From contig JAIWNU010000091.1 of the NCBI GenBank assembly GCA_020216655.1, positions 1-14,255 of the forward strand: a DNA stretch of 14,255 bases, read 5' to 3'. This document shows positions 1 through 9,025 of the stretch, piece after piece. The translations under genes and the position numbers were made by a program. Within the stretch, counting starts at the first letter, position 1. Every line of letters begins with the position of its first letter. Origin of the DNA: Treponema sp. (lineage in GTDB: Bacteria; Spirochaetota; Spirochaetia; Treponematales; Breznakiellaceae). Below the pieces are notes generated by a model, which saw only the letters and a program-made list of their open reading frames with translations, ran no database searches and was not told the DNA's origin.

Positions 1-1461
1 GAAGACAGGCTTATTTCATCCCTCGGCGCTATGATCGAAAGCCGTGCGCCGGGCTTATTCGACCACCGGCGTAATATACTGCTTTCCGGTTTTATGGATG
101 AAATTAGTTCTCTAAAAGAGGCCGCCAGGTTTTTTTATGAGGCTCTTGATATTAGTCTTAACCGGGACAAGGGGGCTTTTTTCTCATTTCTTGCTTCTCT
201 CGAGCTAGATTATGTGCATCGCAGACTCCTTAATGAGACCGATCCCGAAGAAATAGCCAAAGGCAATCCTCAGCTTACCGAAACAGATGTGAGGAATTTT
301 GCGAACCGCACATTGGACAGCGTTTTTCAGTCTATCAACGAAGACGAACGGCGGATCATGTACCGGAACGCCCGGTCTCTTCAATGTTTAAAAGAACTTT
401 CTTCCTTTCTTTTTGATCGCCTGTTGTCGAATTTTGCACGGGATTCCAGCAATAAGGGCCTTACCGCACCAGCGTATTTAGCCATGGATCAACTCAGTGC
501 TTTGAACAATATTCTGTACTCGCTGCAGGATCCGCCTTCGATGGCTCTTCTGGAAACCCTGTTTATCTTTCTTCTCCAAGAACGAAACACCGAACCCAAA
601 ATAGACCTTGCTCTTGAATTAAAAACCCTCTTGTCCAGGGCAGAAGAAGCCTTGGGGAGAATTCGGCAGTTTAACAAGCGTATCCCCCTCACTGCCATTA
701 TCCGCTGTTCCAGCCACAACCTGGCCTATATACCCCAAAGTATTACCGGCGGCGAGGACTGGTTTGCCGTATATCGGGATTATTGGAAAAAACAAGTAGA
801 AGACCGCTGTAACCGCTATATTCAAGAGAAGCGCCGCCAGGAACTGGTGGAAGAACTGCGGGATTTTTTTAAGGGCAACCCTATAAAATCCCTCCAGTAT
901 GTAGCAGGTATCAATAATCCGGATGGTATTCCTGTTCATGGAGCCTTTAGCCTTGCTTTTTTGTTTACTTTTTACAACGTTTTATTTGTTGAAGAAATCA
1001 ACCGGGCATTAAAGCCCATTTTAATTGACGGAGAATTTTACAAAAAAGAAAATCGTACCGAATTTACCGAGGCTTATAATGAGCTGCTACAGCTGGGAGA
1101 AACAATACGGGCTTTTGATCAAAAATTATCACCCACCGGGGACCTCGGAAAGCGTTATGATATTGCCCGGCAAGAAATTACAGCCCTTTCAGTAAAGCGG
1201 CGAAAAATACAGGTGATCGAGACCGAAGCCTCTGATGAAGCTTCTGAAATTATTAATCGGGCAATGAAGGCCCTTAAGTCCCTTTCTCTGGTACTCGAAG
1301 GGATTCTAAAGGGAGAAGCCGGCGGCCGCTATGATTCACTGGTTAATTTGGGGAGTCTTGCCGGTAAAAGCGGGTCGTATCTTGTGCTTCTCAAAGGCAC
1401 CCGGGAAAAGCTGGAAAAATCTCTGAGTTTACTGAACGAGATTGAAAAAGCGGGGATTTAA
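1..1461 (+). CDS. Large protein of unknown function, 5' end outside window (possibly DUF5312 family)
   Basis: The reading frame is open from base 1, so the Met codon at 31 is probably internal and the true start lies upstream. At least 486 codons are present. The protein looks mainly helical and charged. It has one hydrophobic stretch near residues 306-327 counted from base 31 (HGAFSLAFLFTFYNVLF) that could be a buried helix or a weak membrane segment. The C-terminal part (KRRKIQVIETEASDEASEII and onward) looks like coiled-coil helix. I see no catalytic motif. The general character resembles the uncharacterised spirochaetal DUF5312 proteins, but that name comes from memory and is tentative. 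The stop lies 15 bases before pgeF, so the genes are probably co-transcribed. The function is unknown. Confidence 0.8.
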   Translation, partial: EDRLISSLGAMIESRAPGLFDHRRNILLSGFMDEISSLKEAARFFYEALDISLNRDKGAFFSFLASLELDYVHRRLLNETDPEEIAKGNPQLTETDVRNFANRTLDSVFQSINEDERRIMYRNARSLQCLKELSSFLFDRLLSNFARDSSNKGLTAPAYLAMDQLSALNNILYSLQDPPSMALLETLFIFLLQERNTEPKIDLALELKTLLSRAEEALGRIRQFNKRIPLTAIIRCSSHNLAYIPQSITGGEDWFAVYRDYWKKQVEDRCNRYIQEKRRQELVEELRDFFKGNPIKSLQYVAGINNPDGIPVHGAFSLAFLFTFYNVLFVEEINRALKPILIDGEFYKKENRTEFTEAYNELLQLGETIRAFDQKLSPTGDLGKRYDIARQEITALSVKRRKIQVIETEASDEASEIINRAMKALKSLSLVLEGILKGEAGGRYDSLVNLGSLAGKSGSYLVLLKGTREKLEKSLSLLNEIEKAGI

Positions 1462-1476
1462 TGAGAAAGTAGCCCT

Positions 1477-2271
1477 ATGCATATCTATCCTTTTCATCTT
1501 GAATATCATGATACATATAGGGTCTTTTGGTTTCCCTTTATAGATAATGGTAACGCCGTTTCCGGCCCTTCCTGTTTTTTGTCTCCTATCGAAGCCGGAG
1601 ATATGAAGTTTGATCCTTATACCCAGAATCCTCACCGTGAGCAATTTTTTTCTACCCTTGCAAAAAGAAAAGGGATAGAACATCTGCCGGTATATGCGGT
1701 TAAGCAAGTCCATTCCCGGAATGTGGTGATTGTAGATGGTTCCTCTCACCTTGCAGGGCTTGAGGCTGACGGCCTTGTAACAGACAAGGCAGGCCTCTGG
1801 CTTTCGGTAACCGTGGCGGATTGTCTTCCGATTTATTTGCGGGATAGAAGCGGGACATACAGAGCTATGCTGCATTCTGGCTGGAAAGGAACTGGCATTG
1901 TACAACGCGCCTTAGCTATATTTATTAAACAGTGGCAGGTAGCCCCCAAGGACATACTTGCCGTATTAGGACCCTGCATTTGTTCTGAGTGCTATAAGGT
2001 TGATGAAGAGCGGGCTCGCCAATTCGAAGCCGAATTCGGCGGTTCAGAGGGACCTTTCCCGCTGGGTCCGGTGGTAAAACACAGCGTTGGACCGGAGGGA
2101 TCTAACAATTATTCCCTCGATCTAAAGGCTGCCAATAGCCGGCTGCTTGCTCAGGCAGGGGTTCAGGAAATAGCAGTATGTTCCGATTGCACCGTCTGCA
2201 ATACCCGCTTAGGTTCTTTCAGGAGACAGGGTCCAGATTCTTACACTAGGATGGTAGCCCTCATCGATTGA
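1477..2271 (+). CDS. pgeF: PgeF/YfiH/LACC1-family multi-copper-oxidase-fold protein
   Basis: This 264-residue protein has the family signature in order: KQVHS (His79), EADGLVT, ADC (Cys116), LHSGWKGT (His133), LGPCI and the C-terminal CSDCTVCNTRLGSFRRQG block. His79, Cys116 and His133 match the expected zinc ligands. Family members are described as purine nucleoside phosphorylase/adenosine deaminase-type enzymes. In E. coli the protein is a peptidoglycan editing factor that keeps wrong residues out of the wall stem peptide. Length is slightly above the usual 240-250. The N-terminus (residues 1-45) diverges and lacks the usual GGVS motif. The ATG at 1477 is the first Met after the preceding stop; its ribosome binding site is weak (GAGAAAG). 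argS follows within 45 bases. The family is clear, but the physiological role here is inferred. Confidence 0.93.
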   Translation: MHIYPFHLEYHDTYRVFWFPFIDNGNAVSGPSCFLSPIEAGDMKFDPYTQNPHREQFFSTLAKRKGIEHLPVYAVKQVHSRNVVIVDGSSHLAGLEADGLVTDKAGLWLSVTVADCLPIYLRDRSGTYRAMLHSGWKGTGIVQRALAIFIKQWQVAPKDILAVLGPCICSECYKVDEERARQFEAEFGGSEGPFPLGPVVKHSVGPEGSNNYSLDLKAANSRLLAQAGVQEIAVCSDCTVCNTRLGSFRRQGPDSYTRMVALID

Positions 2272-2315
2272 GCTAAATCGAAAACTATGCTATGGTGGCC
2301 TCTCAGGATGGAAAT

Positions 2316-4073
2316 ATGCAGGACATAAAAGAAATTTGGAAACAGGCTGTAGCCGCTGCACTTACCGAATTAGCTCAGCAGAATGGCATTGTGGATATAA
2401 TAAGGGCAGAACAGGTTGTGGTTGAAATTCCGCCGAAACCCGAGTTGGGAGACCTGGGTATTCCCATGTTTCCCTTTGCCAAAGTGCTCCGTAAGGGGCC
2501 GCCTCAGATTGCCCAAGCAGTAGCGGAACGACTTTCCTCATCTGGGAATGCTCAATGGGGAACTGTTGCAGCGGAAGGCCCCTATGTCAACATAAGGCTT
2601 GAAAAAGCTGCGGTAACAAAGCAAATTTTACAGGCCGTCCTGGAACATCCTGAGGATTTTGAAAGGCCCCAGAGTCTTAAAAATCGCAAAATCATGGTTG
2701 AGTTTTCCAGCCCGAACACTAATAAGCCCCTTCACCTGGGGCATTTAAGGAATGATGTGCTCGGGGAAAGTATTTCCCGTATCCTTGCAGCCTGCGGAGC
2801 AGAGGTGCGCAAGGTTTGCATTATCAATGACCGGGGTATTCATATCTGCAAGTCCATGCTTGCATATAAAGAATTCGGACAGGGGAAAACCCCCGAATCA
2901 GAGGGAGTAAAGAGCGACCGTTTTGTAGGAGACTGGTATGTCCGCTTCCATAAAATGAGCCAGGAAGATCCTTCTGCGGAAGAACGAGCCCAGGAATTGC
3001 TGCGGAAATGGGAACAGGGAGACGCCGAAACAGTGAGTCTCTGGAAGCAGATGAACAGCTGGGCTGTAGAGGGAATTAAAAAAACCTATGAACGGACCGG
3101 TGTGTCCTTTGACCAATATTATTTTGAAAGCCAAACCTACCTGAAGGGTAAAGAAGAGGTTCTTAAAGGCCTTGAGCAGGGCTTTTTCTATCGGGAAGAA
3201 GACGGTTCCGTATGGGTTGATTTAACCGCCGATGGACTTGATAAGAAGGTACTGCTGCGCAAGGATGGTACATCCCTGTATATAACCCAGGATATTGGAA
3301 CAGCCATTTTCCGGCACCATGACTGGCCTTTTGAGCGCCTTGTGTATGTGGTTGGTTCAGAACAGCAGTACCATTTCAAGGTTCTTTTCAAGGTATTGGA
3401 AAAACTCGGCTATGATTGGGCAAAAAACCTCTATCATCTCTCCTATGGCATGGTAAATCTGCCGGAAGGAAAAATGAAGAGCCGAGAAGGCACTGTCGTC
3501 GATGCGGATGACCTTATAGACAGTCTTAAGGCTATGGCGCTGCAGGAAATAAAGGAGAAAAACCGAGAAGAGGCTGTTGGGGACGGCGAATCGGTGGCAG
3601 AAAAAATAGCGGTAGGAGCTCTTCATTATTACCTTTTACAGGTCTCTCCCACAAAGGATATGCTCTTTAATCCCCGGGAGTCCCTCTCTTTTAACGGGAA
3701 TACAGGCCCCTATCTTCAATATATGGGGGCGCGCATCTCTTCCATGCTCAGGAAAAAGGCCGGATCCCTTGCTGAATCCGGATCGGTAAAGCCTGAATTG
3801 CTTTCAGATGAAGCTGAGTGGGCCCTTGTAAAAACCTTGTCCCAATATCCGGAAACGGTCAGTCTGGCCGCAAGCCAAATGGACCCCTCGATTATCGCGG
3901 CCTACTTGTATGAACTTTCAAAGGCATTCAGCAGATTTTATCATGACTGTCCCATATTAAACGCCGAATCGGCTGATTTGGCCGCAACGAGGCTCGCTCT
4001 TTCCAAAGCGGTACTGGAGGTGCTTAAATCTGCCATGAATTTGGTATGTATACCCTTCCTGGATGTCATGTAA
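2316..4073 (+). CDS. argS: Arginyl-tRNA synthetase
   Basis: A class I aminoacyl-tRNA synthetase that charges tRNA-Arg with arginine in the cytosol. Visible domains are an N-terminal additional domain (about residues 1-115), the HIGH motif as HLGH at residues 140-143, and a KMSKS-equivalent written KMKSREG at 386-392, a degenerate form seen in many bacterial ArgRS. A C-terminal DALR anticodon-binding domain follows (about 465-585, including NGNTGPYLQYMGARISSM). Length is 585 residues, normal for the family. I prefer the ATG at 2316, which has AGGA at 2305-2308 seven bases upstream. An in-frame ATG at 2292 would add eight residues but has no good ribosome binding site. It probably shares a transcript with pgeF. 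No clear terminator follows the stop. Confidence 0.97.
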   Translation: MQDIKEIWKQAVAAALTELAQQNGIVDIIRAEQVVVEIPPKPELGDLGIPMFPFAKVLRKGPPQIAQAVAERLSSSGNAQWGTVAAEGPYVNIRLEKAAVTKQILQAVLEHPEDFERPQSLKNRKIMVEFSSPNTNKPLHLGHLRNDVLGESISRILAACGAEVRKVCIINDRGIHICKSMLAYKEFGQGKTPESEGVKSDRFVGDWYVRFHKMSQEDPSAEERAQELLRKWEQGDAETVSLWKQMNSWAVEGIKKTYERTGVSFDQYYFESQTYLKGKEEVLKGLEQGFFYREEDGSVWVDLTADGLDKKVLLRKDGTSLYITQDIGTAIFRHHDWPFERLVYVVGSEQQYHFKVLFKVLEKLGYDWAKNLYHLSYGMVNLPEGKMKSREGTVVDADDLIDSLKAMALQEIKEKNREEAVGDGESVAEKIAVGALHYYLLQVSPTKDMLFNPRESLSFNGNTGPYLQYMGARISSMLRKKAGSLAESGSVKPELLSDEAEWALVKTLSQYPETVSLAASQMDPSIIAAYLYELSKAFSRFYHDCPILNAESADLAATRLALSKAVLEVLKSAMNLVCIPFLDVM

Positions 4074-4096
4074 AGCAAAGGCGAGCGCAGTGCCTA

Positions 4097-4126
4097 TTGA
4101 CTTAATAATAGAGACCGGTGTATAAA
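4097..4126 (+). promoter_or_regulatory. Sigma-70-like promoter for rplU-prp-rpmA
   Basis: TTGACT at 4097-4102 and TATAAA at 4121-4126 are 18 bases apart and lie about 45 bases before rplU. The -10 box sits inside a perfect inverted repeat, CGGTGT-ATAA-ACACCG (4116-4131). The position at the head of the ribosomal protein cluster supports the call. It rests on consensus matching only. Confidence 0.6.
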
Positions 4127-4169
4127 CACCGAAGTATTATCATCCGAATAGAATCGAGGGCGGTTGTTC

Positions 4170-4481
4170 ATGTACGCACTGGTAGAATTTAAAGGCAAAC
4201 AATACAAGGCTGAGAAAGGTGCTTTGTTAAAAGTGGATAGGATCGATGCTGAGGTTGGTTCCGTTGTGGATATCGACTCGGTACTCCTTGTATCCGGAGA
4301 TTCGGTTTCCGTCGGCGCTCCCTATGTAAAAGGAGCCGCGGTGAAGGCGGTTGTGGAAAATCATGGCAAGGACAAGAAAATTATTGTCTTTAAATATATG
4401 CCAAAGAAAGATTACCGCCGCAAAAAGGGTCACCGGCAGCAATATTCTTATATCCGTATCCAGGACATTGTCGGGGCCTAA
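4170..4481 (+). CDS. rplU: 50S ribosomal protein L21
   Basis: This 103-residue protein begins MYALVEFKGKQYKAEKG, the conserved L21 N-terminus. It ends with the KYMPKKDYRRKKGHRQQYSY block typical of the rRNA-binding C-terminal part. It is a structural component of the large subunit that binds 23S rRNA. The ATG at 4170 is chosen because GAGGG at 4156-4160 lies nine bases upstream and the protein then aligns with the family start. An in-frame TTG at 4164 would be only three bases from the same site. It is the first gene of a three-gene cluster with prp and rpmA, the usual arrangement for L21 and L27. Confidence 0.97.
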   Translation: MYALVEFKGKQYKAEKGALLKVDRIDAEVGSVVDIDSVLLVSGDSVSVGAPYVKGAAVKAVVENHGKDKKIIVFKYMPKKDYRRKKGHRQQYSYIRIQDIVGA

Positions 4482-4490
4482 TTAAAGCCT

Positions 4491-4826
4491 ATGATTCGCG
4501 TTGACGTCATCCTTGATACTGCAGGGATATTAAAATCCTGTGCAGTAGTGGGACACGCCAGCGCAGGGCCGCGAAACGAGGACATAGTTTGTGCCGCCGT
4601 TTCAGTCCTTTCCCGGACGGCCCTCAGGACCCTTTCCAAAACAGAGGGGGTTACTGCACGGGGAAAAGCCCCTGCACGGGGTGAATTGTTTATGGAAATT
4701 GAATATGCCGCGGTCTGCAGAGACCAGGTAGCCGGAATTACGAACTTTCTGTTGGAAGGTTTGTTATCAATTTCGGAAGAGTTTCCTGAACATTGCTGTG
4801 TTCGAATACAAAGAGAGCGGAGGTAG
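4491..4826 (+). CDS. prp: Prp-family ribosomal-processing cysteine protease (YsxB-like)
   Basis: This 111-residue protein lies between rplU and rpmA, the classic place of Prp/YsxB. It carries the family motif GHA (His22) and [10 protein letters not shown] (Cys34), the expected catalytic His-Cys pair, at the same residue numbers as in the S. aureus enzyme. In Firmicutes, Prp removes a short N-terminal extension from L27 before the protein enters the ribosome. The adjacent rpmA appears to encode L27 without such an extension, so the substrate here is uncertain (see findings). The start lies nine bases after the rplU stop, and the stop overlaps the rpmA ribosome binding site, so translation is probably coupled. 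Confidence 0.9.
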   Translation: MIRVDVILDTAGILKSCAVVGHASAGPRNEDIVCAAVSVLSRTALRTLSKTEGVTARGKAPARGELFMEIEYAAVCRDQVAGITNFLLEGLLSISEEFPEHCCVRIQRERR

Positions 4827-4830
4827 CAAT

Positions 4831-5094
4831 ATGGCTCGGAAACGGGGCGGTAGCGGTGCTAAAAACGGACGGGATTCTAATCCCCAATACCTTGGAATAA
4901 AGGCTTCTGGTGGTTCATTTGTAAAGGCTGGTTCGATAATTGTGCGTCAGCGGGGTACCAAGATACATCCTGGTGTAAATGTCGGATGTGGTTCCGATTA
5001 TACCCTTTTTGCGCTGGTGGACGGCACGGTCAACTTTTCTGAACGCAGGGGCCGGAAGCTGGCAGGGGTAACGCCTGCTGGTGCAGCCGAATAA
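4831..5094 (+). CDS. rpmA: 50S ribosomal protein L27
   Basis: This 87-residue protein has the standard L27 pattern: [17 protein letters not shown] at the start, then [13 protein letters not shown] and [13 protein letters not shown]. The N-terminal tail of L27 reaches the peptidyl-transferase centre. The ATG at 4831 is chosen because GCGGAGGT at 4817-4824 is well placed and the conserved protein begins there. An in-frame GTG at 4798 would add 11 residues inside prp, but it does not give the Phe-rich Prp cleavage motif known from Firmicutes. The gene follows prp by four bases and is the last of the L21-Prp-L27 cluster, with a terminator-like hairpin downstream. Confidence 0.97.
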   Translation: MARKRGGSGAKNGRDSNPQYLGIKASGGSFVKAGSIIVRQRGTKIHPGVNVGCGSDYTLFALVDGTVNFSERRGRKLAGVTPAGAAE

Positions 5095-5105
5095 TTTCAC
5101 GGACT

Positions 5106-6183
<1,078 letters not shown>

Positions 6184-6188
6184 CAGCC

Positions 6189-7358
6189 TTGAATGTAGCA
6201 GTTTTAGGGGGCAGCTTTAATCCAGTCCACTATGGACATCTTGCTCTTGCAGAAACAGTGCTGAGAACACTGGATTATGATGTTGTAGTTTTTGTTCCCA
6301 CTAATCAATCCCCGTTTAAAACGAGCCCTGAAGGAGCAACTTCCCGTGATAGGGTTGATATGCTCATGGCCGCCATTTCTGGCAACCCTCGGTTCATGGT
6401 AGACGACTGTGAAATAAAACGGGGAGGGCTTTCCTATACGATTGATACCATACTTGATATTGAACGGCGGTACCAATGCGAAAAGAAAATAGGTCTTCTT
6501 CTTGGGGATGATCACCTCGGTGCTTTTCACCGTTGGAAATCCGCAGATCTGCTTGCACAAAAAGCAGATCTTCTGCTTGCAACAAGAATCAATACAGAAA
6601 TAAATGATTTTCCCTATCCCTATAGGGCTATTTCAAATCCTCAAATACCGATTTCTTCGAGCCAGGTAAGATCCGCCATAAGGGAAGGCGCTGCATGGAC
6701 CCATCTGGTGCCCCCTGGGGTGGCCCATATTATTCGAGACCGAGGCTTATATGCTCCGGAATATGGCGGAAGTAGTAGTGTTTCTGCATCTTTGATAGCC
6801 CTCATTGAAGATCTAGCCCGTGCCTGGCTGCCGCAAAATAGATTCCTCCATTCAAAGAATGTAGCTGTCTTATCTGCTCAGCTTTGCAGGCGTTATGGGA
6901 TGGATGAGAAACAAGGGTACCTTGCCGGTATAGCCCATGATATGTGTAAGGCCTGGACTCCCGATGCAATTATGAAACTGGCCTCGCTGGATGGTTTACC
7001 GATAAATTCTGTTGAACATAACAAGCCCGAATTGATGCATGGCAGGGCCGCTGCCGTTTATTTACAAGCCTATCATGGACTTGAAAACCAATCCTTGTTA
7101 CAGGCCCTGAGGATGCATACCTTCGGAGGACCTGCAATGGAGCCTCTCGCTAAAATTGTCTATATAGCCGACAAGATCGAGCCTTTGCGCATGGGAATTG
7201 AGCCATCCTTACGGATTGCTTGTAGAACCGACAGTTTGCCTGTATTATTCGCAAAGGTAGTCTCTCAGACCCTGTTGTATTTAAAACAGCGGGGCAAACT
7301 ACTGACAGAAGAAAGCGAAGCCATGTTAGCCGAACTGCGCCAGGAGGGGCTCCTATGA
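6189..7358 (+). CDS. nadD: Fused NadD nicotinate-nucleotide adenylyltransferase and YqeK HD hydrolase
   Basis: The 389-residue protein has two domains. Residues 1-192 are NadD, which adenylates nicotinate mononucleotide in NAD synthesis; they carry GGSFNPVHYGH (7-17) and ISSSQVR (155-161). Residues 205-385 are a YqeK-type HD domain with His221, the His250-Asp251 pair, His284, His310 and Asp328. YqeK in Firmicutes is described as a symmetric Ap4A hydrolase giving two ADP. In Bacillus, nadD and yqeK are separate neighbouring genes followed by the rsfS gene; here they are one frame with a short Gly-Ser linker (YGGSSSVSAS). The start is TTG at 6189, with GGAGGG at 6172-6177 eleven bases upstream and only five bases after the obg stop. 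The stop overlaps the next start as ATGA. Confidence 0.93.
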   Translation: MNVAVLGGSFNPVHYGHLALAETVLRTLDYDVVVFVPTNQSPFKTSPEGATSRDRVDMLMAAISGNPRFMVDDCEIKRGGLSYTIDTILDIERRYQCEKKIGLLLGDDHLGAFHRWKSADLLAQKADLLLATRINTEINDFPYPYRAISNPQIPISSSQVRSAIREGAAWTHLVPPGVAHIIRDRGLYAPEYGGSSSVSASLIALIEDLARAWLPQNRFLHSKNVAVLSAQLCRRYGMDEKQGYLAGIAHDMCKAWTPDAIMKLASLDGLPINSVEHNKPELMHGRAAAVYLQAYHGLENQSLLQALRMHTFGGPAMEPLAKIVYIADKIEPLRMGIEPSLRIACRTDSLPVLFAKVVSQTLLYLKQRGKLLTEESEAMLAELRQEGLL

Positions 7359-8560
7359 AGCGGCTCAGTTTTGATTCAAGTTTTATGTTATTGCTGCTTA
7401 TAGTAGTAATACTGATAAGCGGCGGAGTTGGCATTTATCTTTTCAGCAGAACCGATCCGTTGGAAGAAATACTGAGCGATGAAAAGGTGCTGAACGTTCT
7501 GCTTAATCTAGAGCAGGATCGTAAGGTTATTGGCTCATACGTCATATTATATTATCCGCCTACAAGACGGGCTGCAGTATTTGATGTACCAATAGAGACG
7601 GGGCTTATTATAAAATCCCTTAATCGTGTAGATCGAATTGACACCTTATATAAGGGCTCAGAAAGCACTGAATATACCAAGGAAATTGAAAATCTTCTTG
7701 GGTTACGGATCCCCTTTACGGTTACTCTGACCTTAGATCATCTTGAAAAACTCGTCGACCTAGTAGATGGAATTTCGCTCTTTATTCCTGAACCGCTTGA
7801 ACAATATAATCCACAAAAACCCGTTTTGTTGCCCTCAGGTTTTGTCAAGCTAGATGGAAGCAAAGCCATTGCATATGCCACCTATACATTGGACAAGGAT
7901 ACTGCCGAAATAGAATCGGATACACTACGAAAACAAAAGCTTATTCAGTCTTTGCTGACCAGGCTTAACGAAAAGCGGGGATTACTGAAAAATCCAGCAG
8001 CTCAAAACATATTAACATCCCTTATAACTACCAGATTGAATACTGAGTCTACCCTGCGCATTTTTAGGGAGCTTACCAATCTGGATGTCCAAAAATTCAC
8101 AATCCAACGGATTGGTGGCAATGTAAAACAGGTATCTGGGAAAAAGCTGTTGTTCCCATTCTATGATGGGGTACTTGCCCAAGAAATAGTAAAGCAAACA
8201 ATCTCGGGGCTAGTACGCCAGGGCGAAGGAGAAATTCCTGACCGGGTCTTTACGGTAGAGGTGCTTAATGGAACTCCAACCATAGGTCTTGCCCGTAATA
8301 CCGCAGAGTTGCTTAAAGGCTTTGGGTATGATGTGCTATCCTATGGCAATGCAGATCGAAGTGATTATGAAAAGACCCAGATTATTAGCCGCTCAAAATA
8401 CCCTGAGGTCGCACAAGCGTTGGGCAGTGTTTTGAAATGTAAAGTAATTATCACTGAGAATGACACTGAAAGCCAAAATCTTTCTCAGGATATGAATTAT
8501 AAAGCGGATTTTACACTTATTATAGGGAAGGATTTTAATGGTAGATATGTTATCAACTAA
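7355..8560 (+). CDS. Membrane-anchored LCP (LytR-CpsA-Psr)-like protein with LytR_C domain
   Basis: This 401-residue protein has a short cytosolic start, a transmembrane helix near residues 10-30 (MLLLLIVVILISGGVGIYLF) and a long extracytoplasmic part. Residues 55-210 follow the LCP fold pattern: VILYYPPTRRAAVFDVP, LLGLRIPFTVTLTLDHLEKL and SDTLRKQKL. Residues 298-393 match a LytR_C domain (VEVLNGTPTIGLARNTAELL, then ADFTLIIGKDF). LCP enzymes transfer glycopolymers to peptidoglycan, but the usual RDT motif reads IETG here and the R-x-x-RQ region is only partly kept, so catalysis is doubtful. AGGAGG at 7342-7347 precedes the ATG, which overlaps the upstream stop by four bases. Its place between yqeK and rsfS suggests co-expression. 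The role in a spirochaete is unknown. Confidence 0.8.
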   Translation: MKRLSFDSSFMLLLLIVVILISGGVGIYLFSRTDPLEEILSDEKVLNVLLNLEQDRKVIGSYVILYYPPTRRAAVFDVPIETGLIIKSLNRVDRIDTLYKGSESTEYTKEIENLLGLRIPFTVTLTLDHLEKLVDLVDGISLFIPEPLEQYNPQKPVLLPSGFVKLDGSKAIAYATYTLDKDTAEIESDTLRKQKLIQSLLTRLNEKRGLLKNPAAQNILTSLITTRLNTESTLRIFRELTNLDVQKFTIQRIGGNVKQVSGKKLLFPFYDGVLAQEIVKQTISGLVRQGEGEIPDRVFTVEVLNGTPTIGLARNTAELLKGFGYDVLSYGNADRSDYEKTQIISRSKYPEVAQALGSVLKCKVIITENDTESQNLSQDMNYKADFTLIIGKDFNGRYVIN

Positions 8561-8909
8561 ACAATTGGATCTGGCTAAAAAGCTCGCATCCCTTATTGCA
8601 GATCATAAGGGGCAGCACGTGGTGGTTTTGGATCTTCGTGGGCTCCATACATGGACGGATTTTTTTATCATCAGCACAGTAAGCAGCAGTACTCATCAGC
8701 AGGGTTTGCAGCGACATATTAAGGAATTTGCTCAATCTGAACAAGTCGAAATTCTCAGGCGCCAAAGGAAGGCCCCTGCTGATGACGAGTGGAACCTGAT
8801 AGATATGGGGTTCATTGTCGTACATCTGATGACTGAAAAAGCTCGTTCCTTTTATGATCTTGAACGGCTTTGGAGCGAGGCTCCGGTGCTCTGGAAATCG
8901 GAAAGCTGA
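8538..8909 (+). CDS. rsfS: Ribosomal silencing factor RsfS
   Basis: This 123-residue protein has the RsfS/YbeB/C7orf30 core: VVVLDLRGLHTWTDFFII, THQQGLQRHI, then EWNLIDMGFIVVHLM and FYDLERLW. RsfS binds L14 on the free 50S subunit and blocks subunit joining when nutrients are scarce; it also helps 50S maturation. The ATG at 8538 lies inside the end of the LCP-like gene, a 23-base overlap, and is supported by AAGGA at 8528-8532 five bases upstream. An in-frame ATG at 8547 is less well placed. It is the last gene of the obg operon, which couples two 50S-acting factors (Obg and RsfS). A strong terminator follows. Confidence 0.95.
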   Translation: MVDMLSTKQLDLAKKLASLIADHKGQHVVVLDLRGLHTWTDFFIISTVSSSTHQQGLQRHIKEFAQSEQVEILRRQRKAPADDEWNLIDMGFIVVHLMTEKARSFYDLERLWSEAPVLWKSES

Positions 8910-8943
8910 TCCACTTTATTTAGTCGGCCACTGCTAATAGGGC

Positions 8944-8984
8944 AAAAAAAGACTGCCAACGATCGCTGGCAGTCTTTTGTTTTT
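8944..8984. terminator. Bidirectional intrinsic terminator between rsfS and the acidic-protein gene
   Basis: The stem GACTGCCA (8951-8958) and TGGCAGTC (8967-8974) is perfect. It is preceded by seven A (8944-8950) and followed by TTTTGTTTTT (8975-8984). On the + strand it ends the rsfS transcript. On the minus strand the A run becomes a T7 tail and ends the convergent gene at 9026-9331. Confidence 0.9.
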
Positions 8985-9025
8985 GAGGAGCATAATACTC
9001 CATAACGACACTAATAGTGAGCTAA

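Noticed and set aside
1429..1905. A 158-codon minus-strand frame over the pgeF start
   Set aside because: It is antisense to pgeF and shows no family pattern.
2264..2281. Inverted repeat TCGATT-GAGCTA-AATCGA at the pgeF stop
   Set aside because: The stem is short and AT-rich with no T tract, so it is not a terminator; no regulatory context is evident.
4074..4096. Possible terminator after argS (AGGC...GCCT)
   Set aside because: Only four base pairs with a long loop and no T tract.
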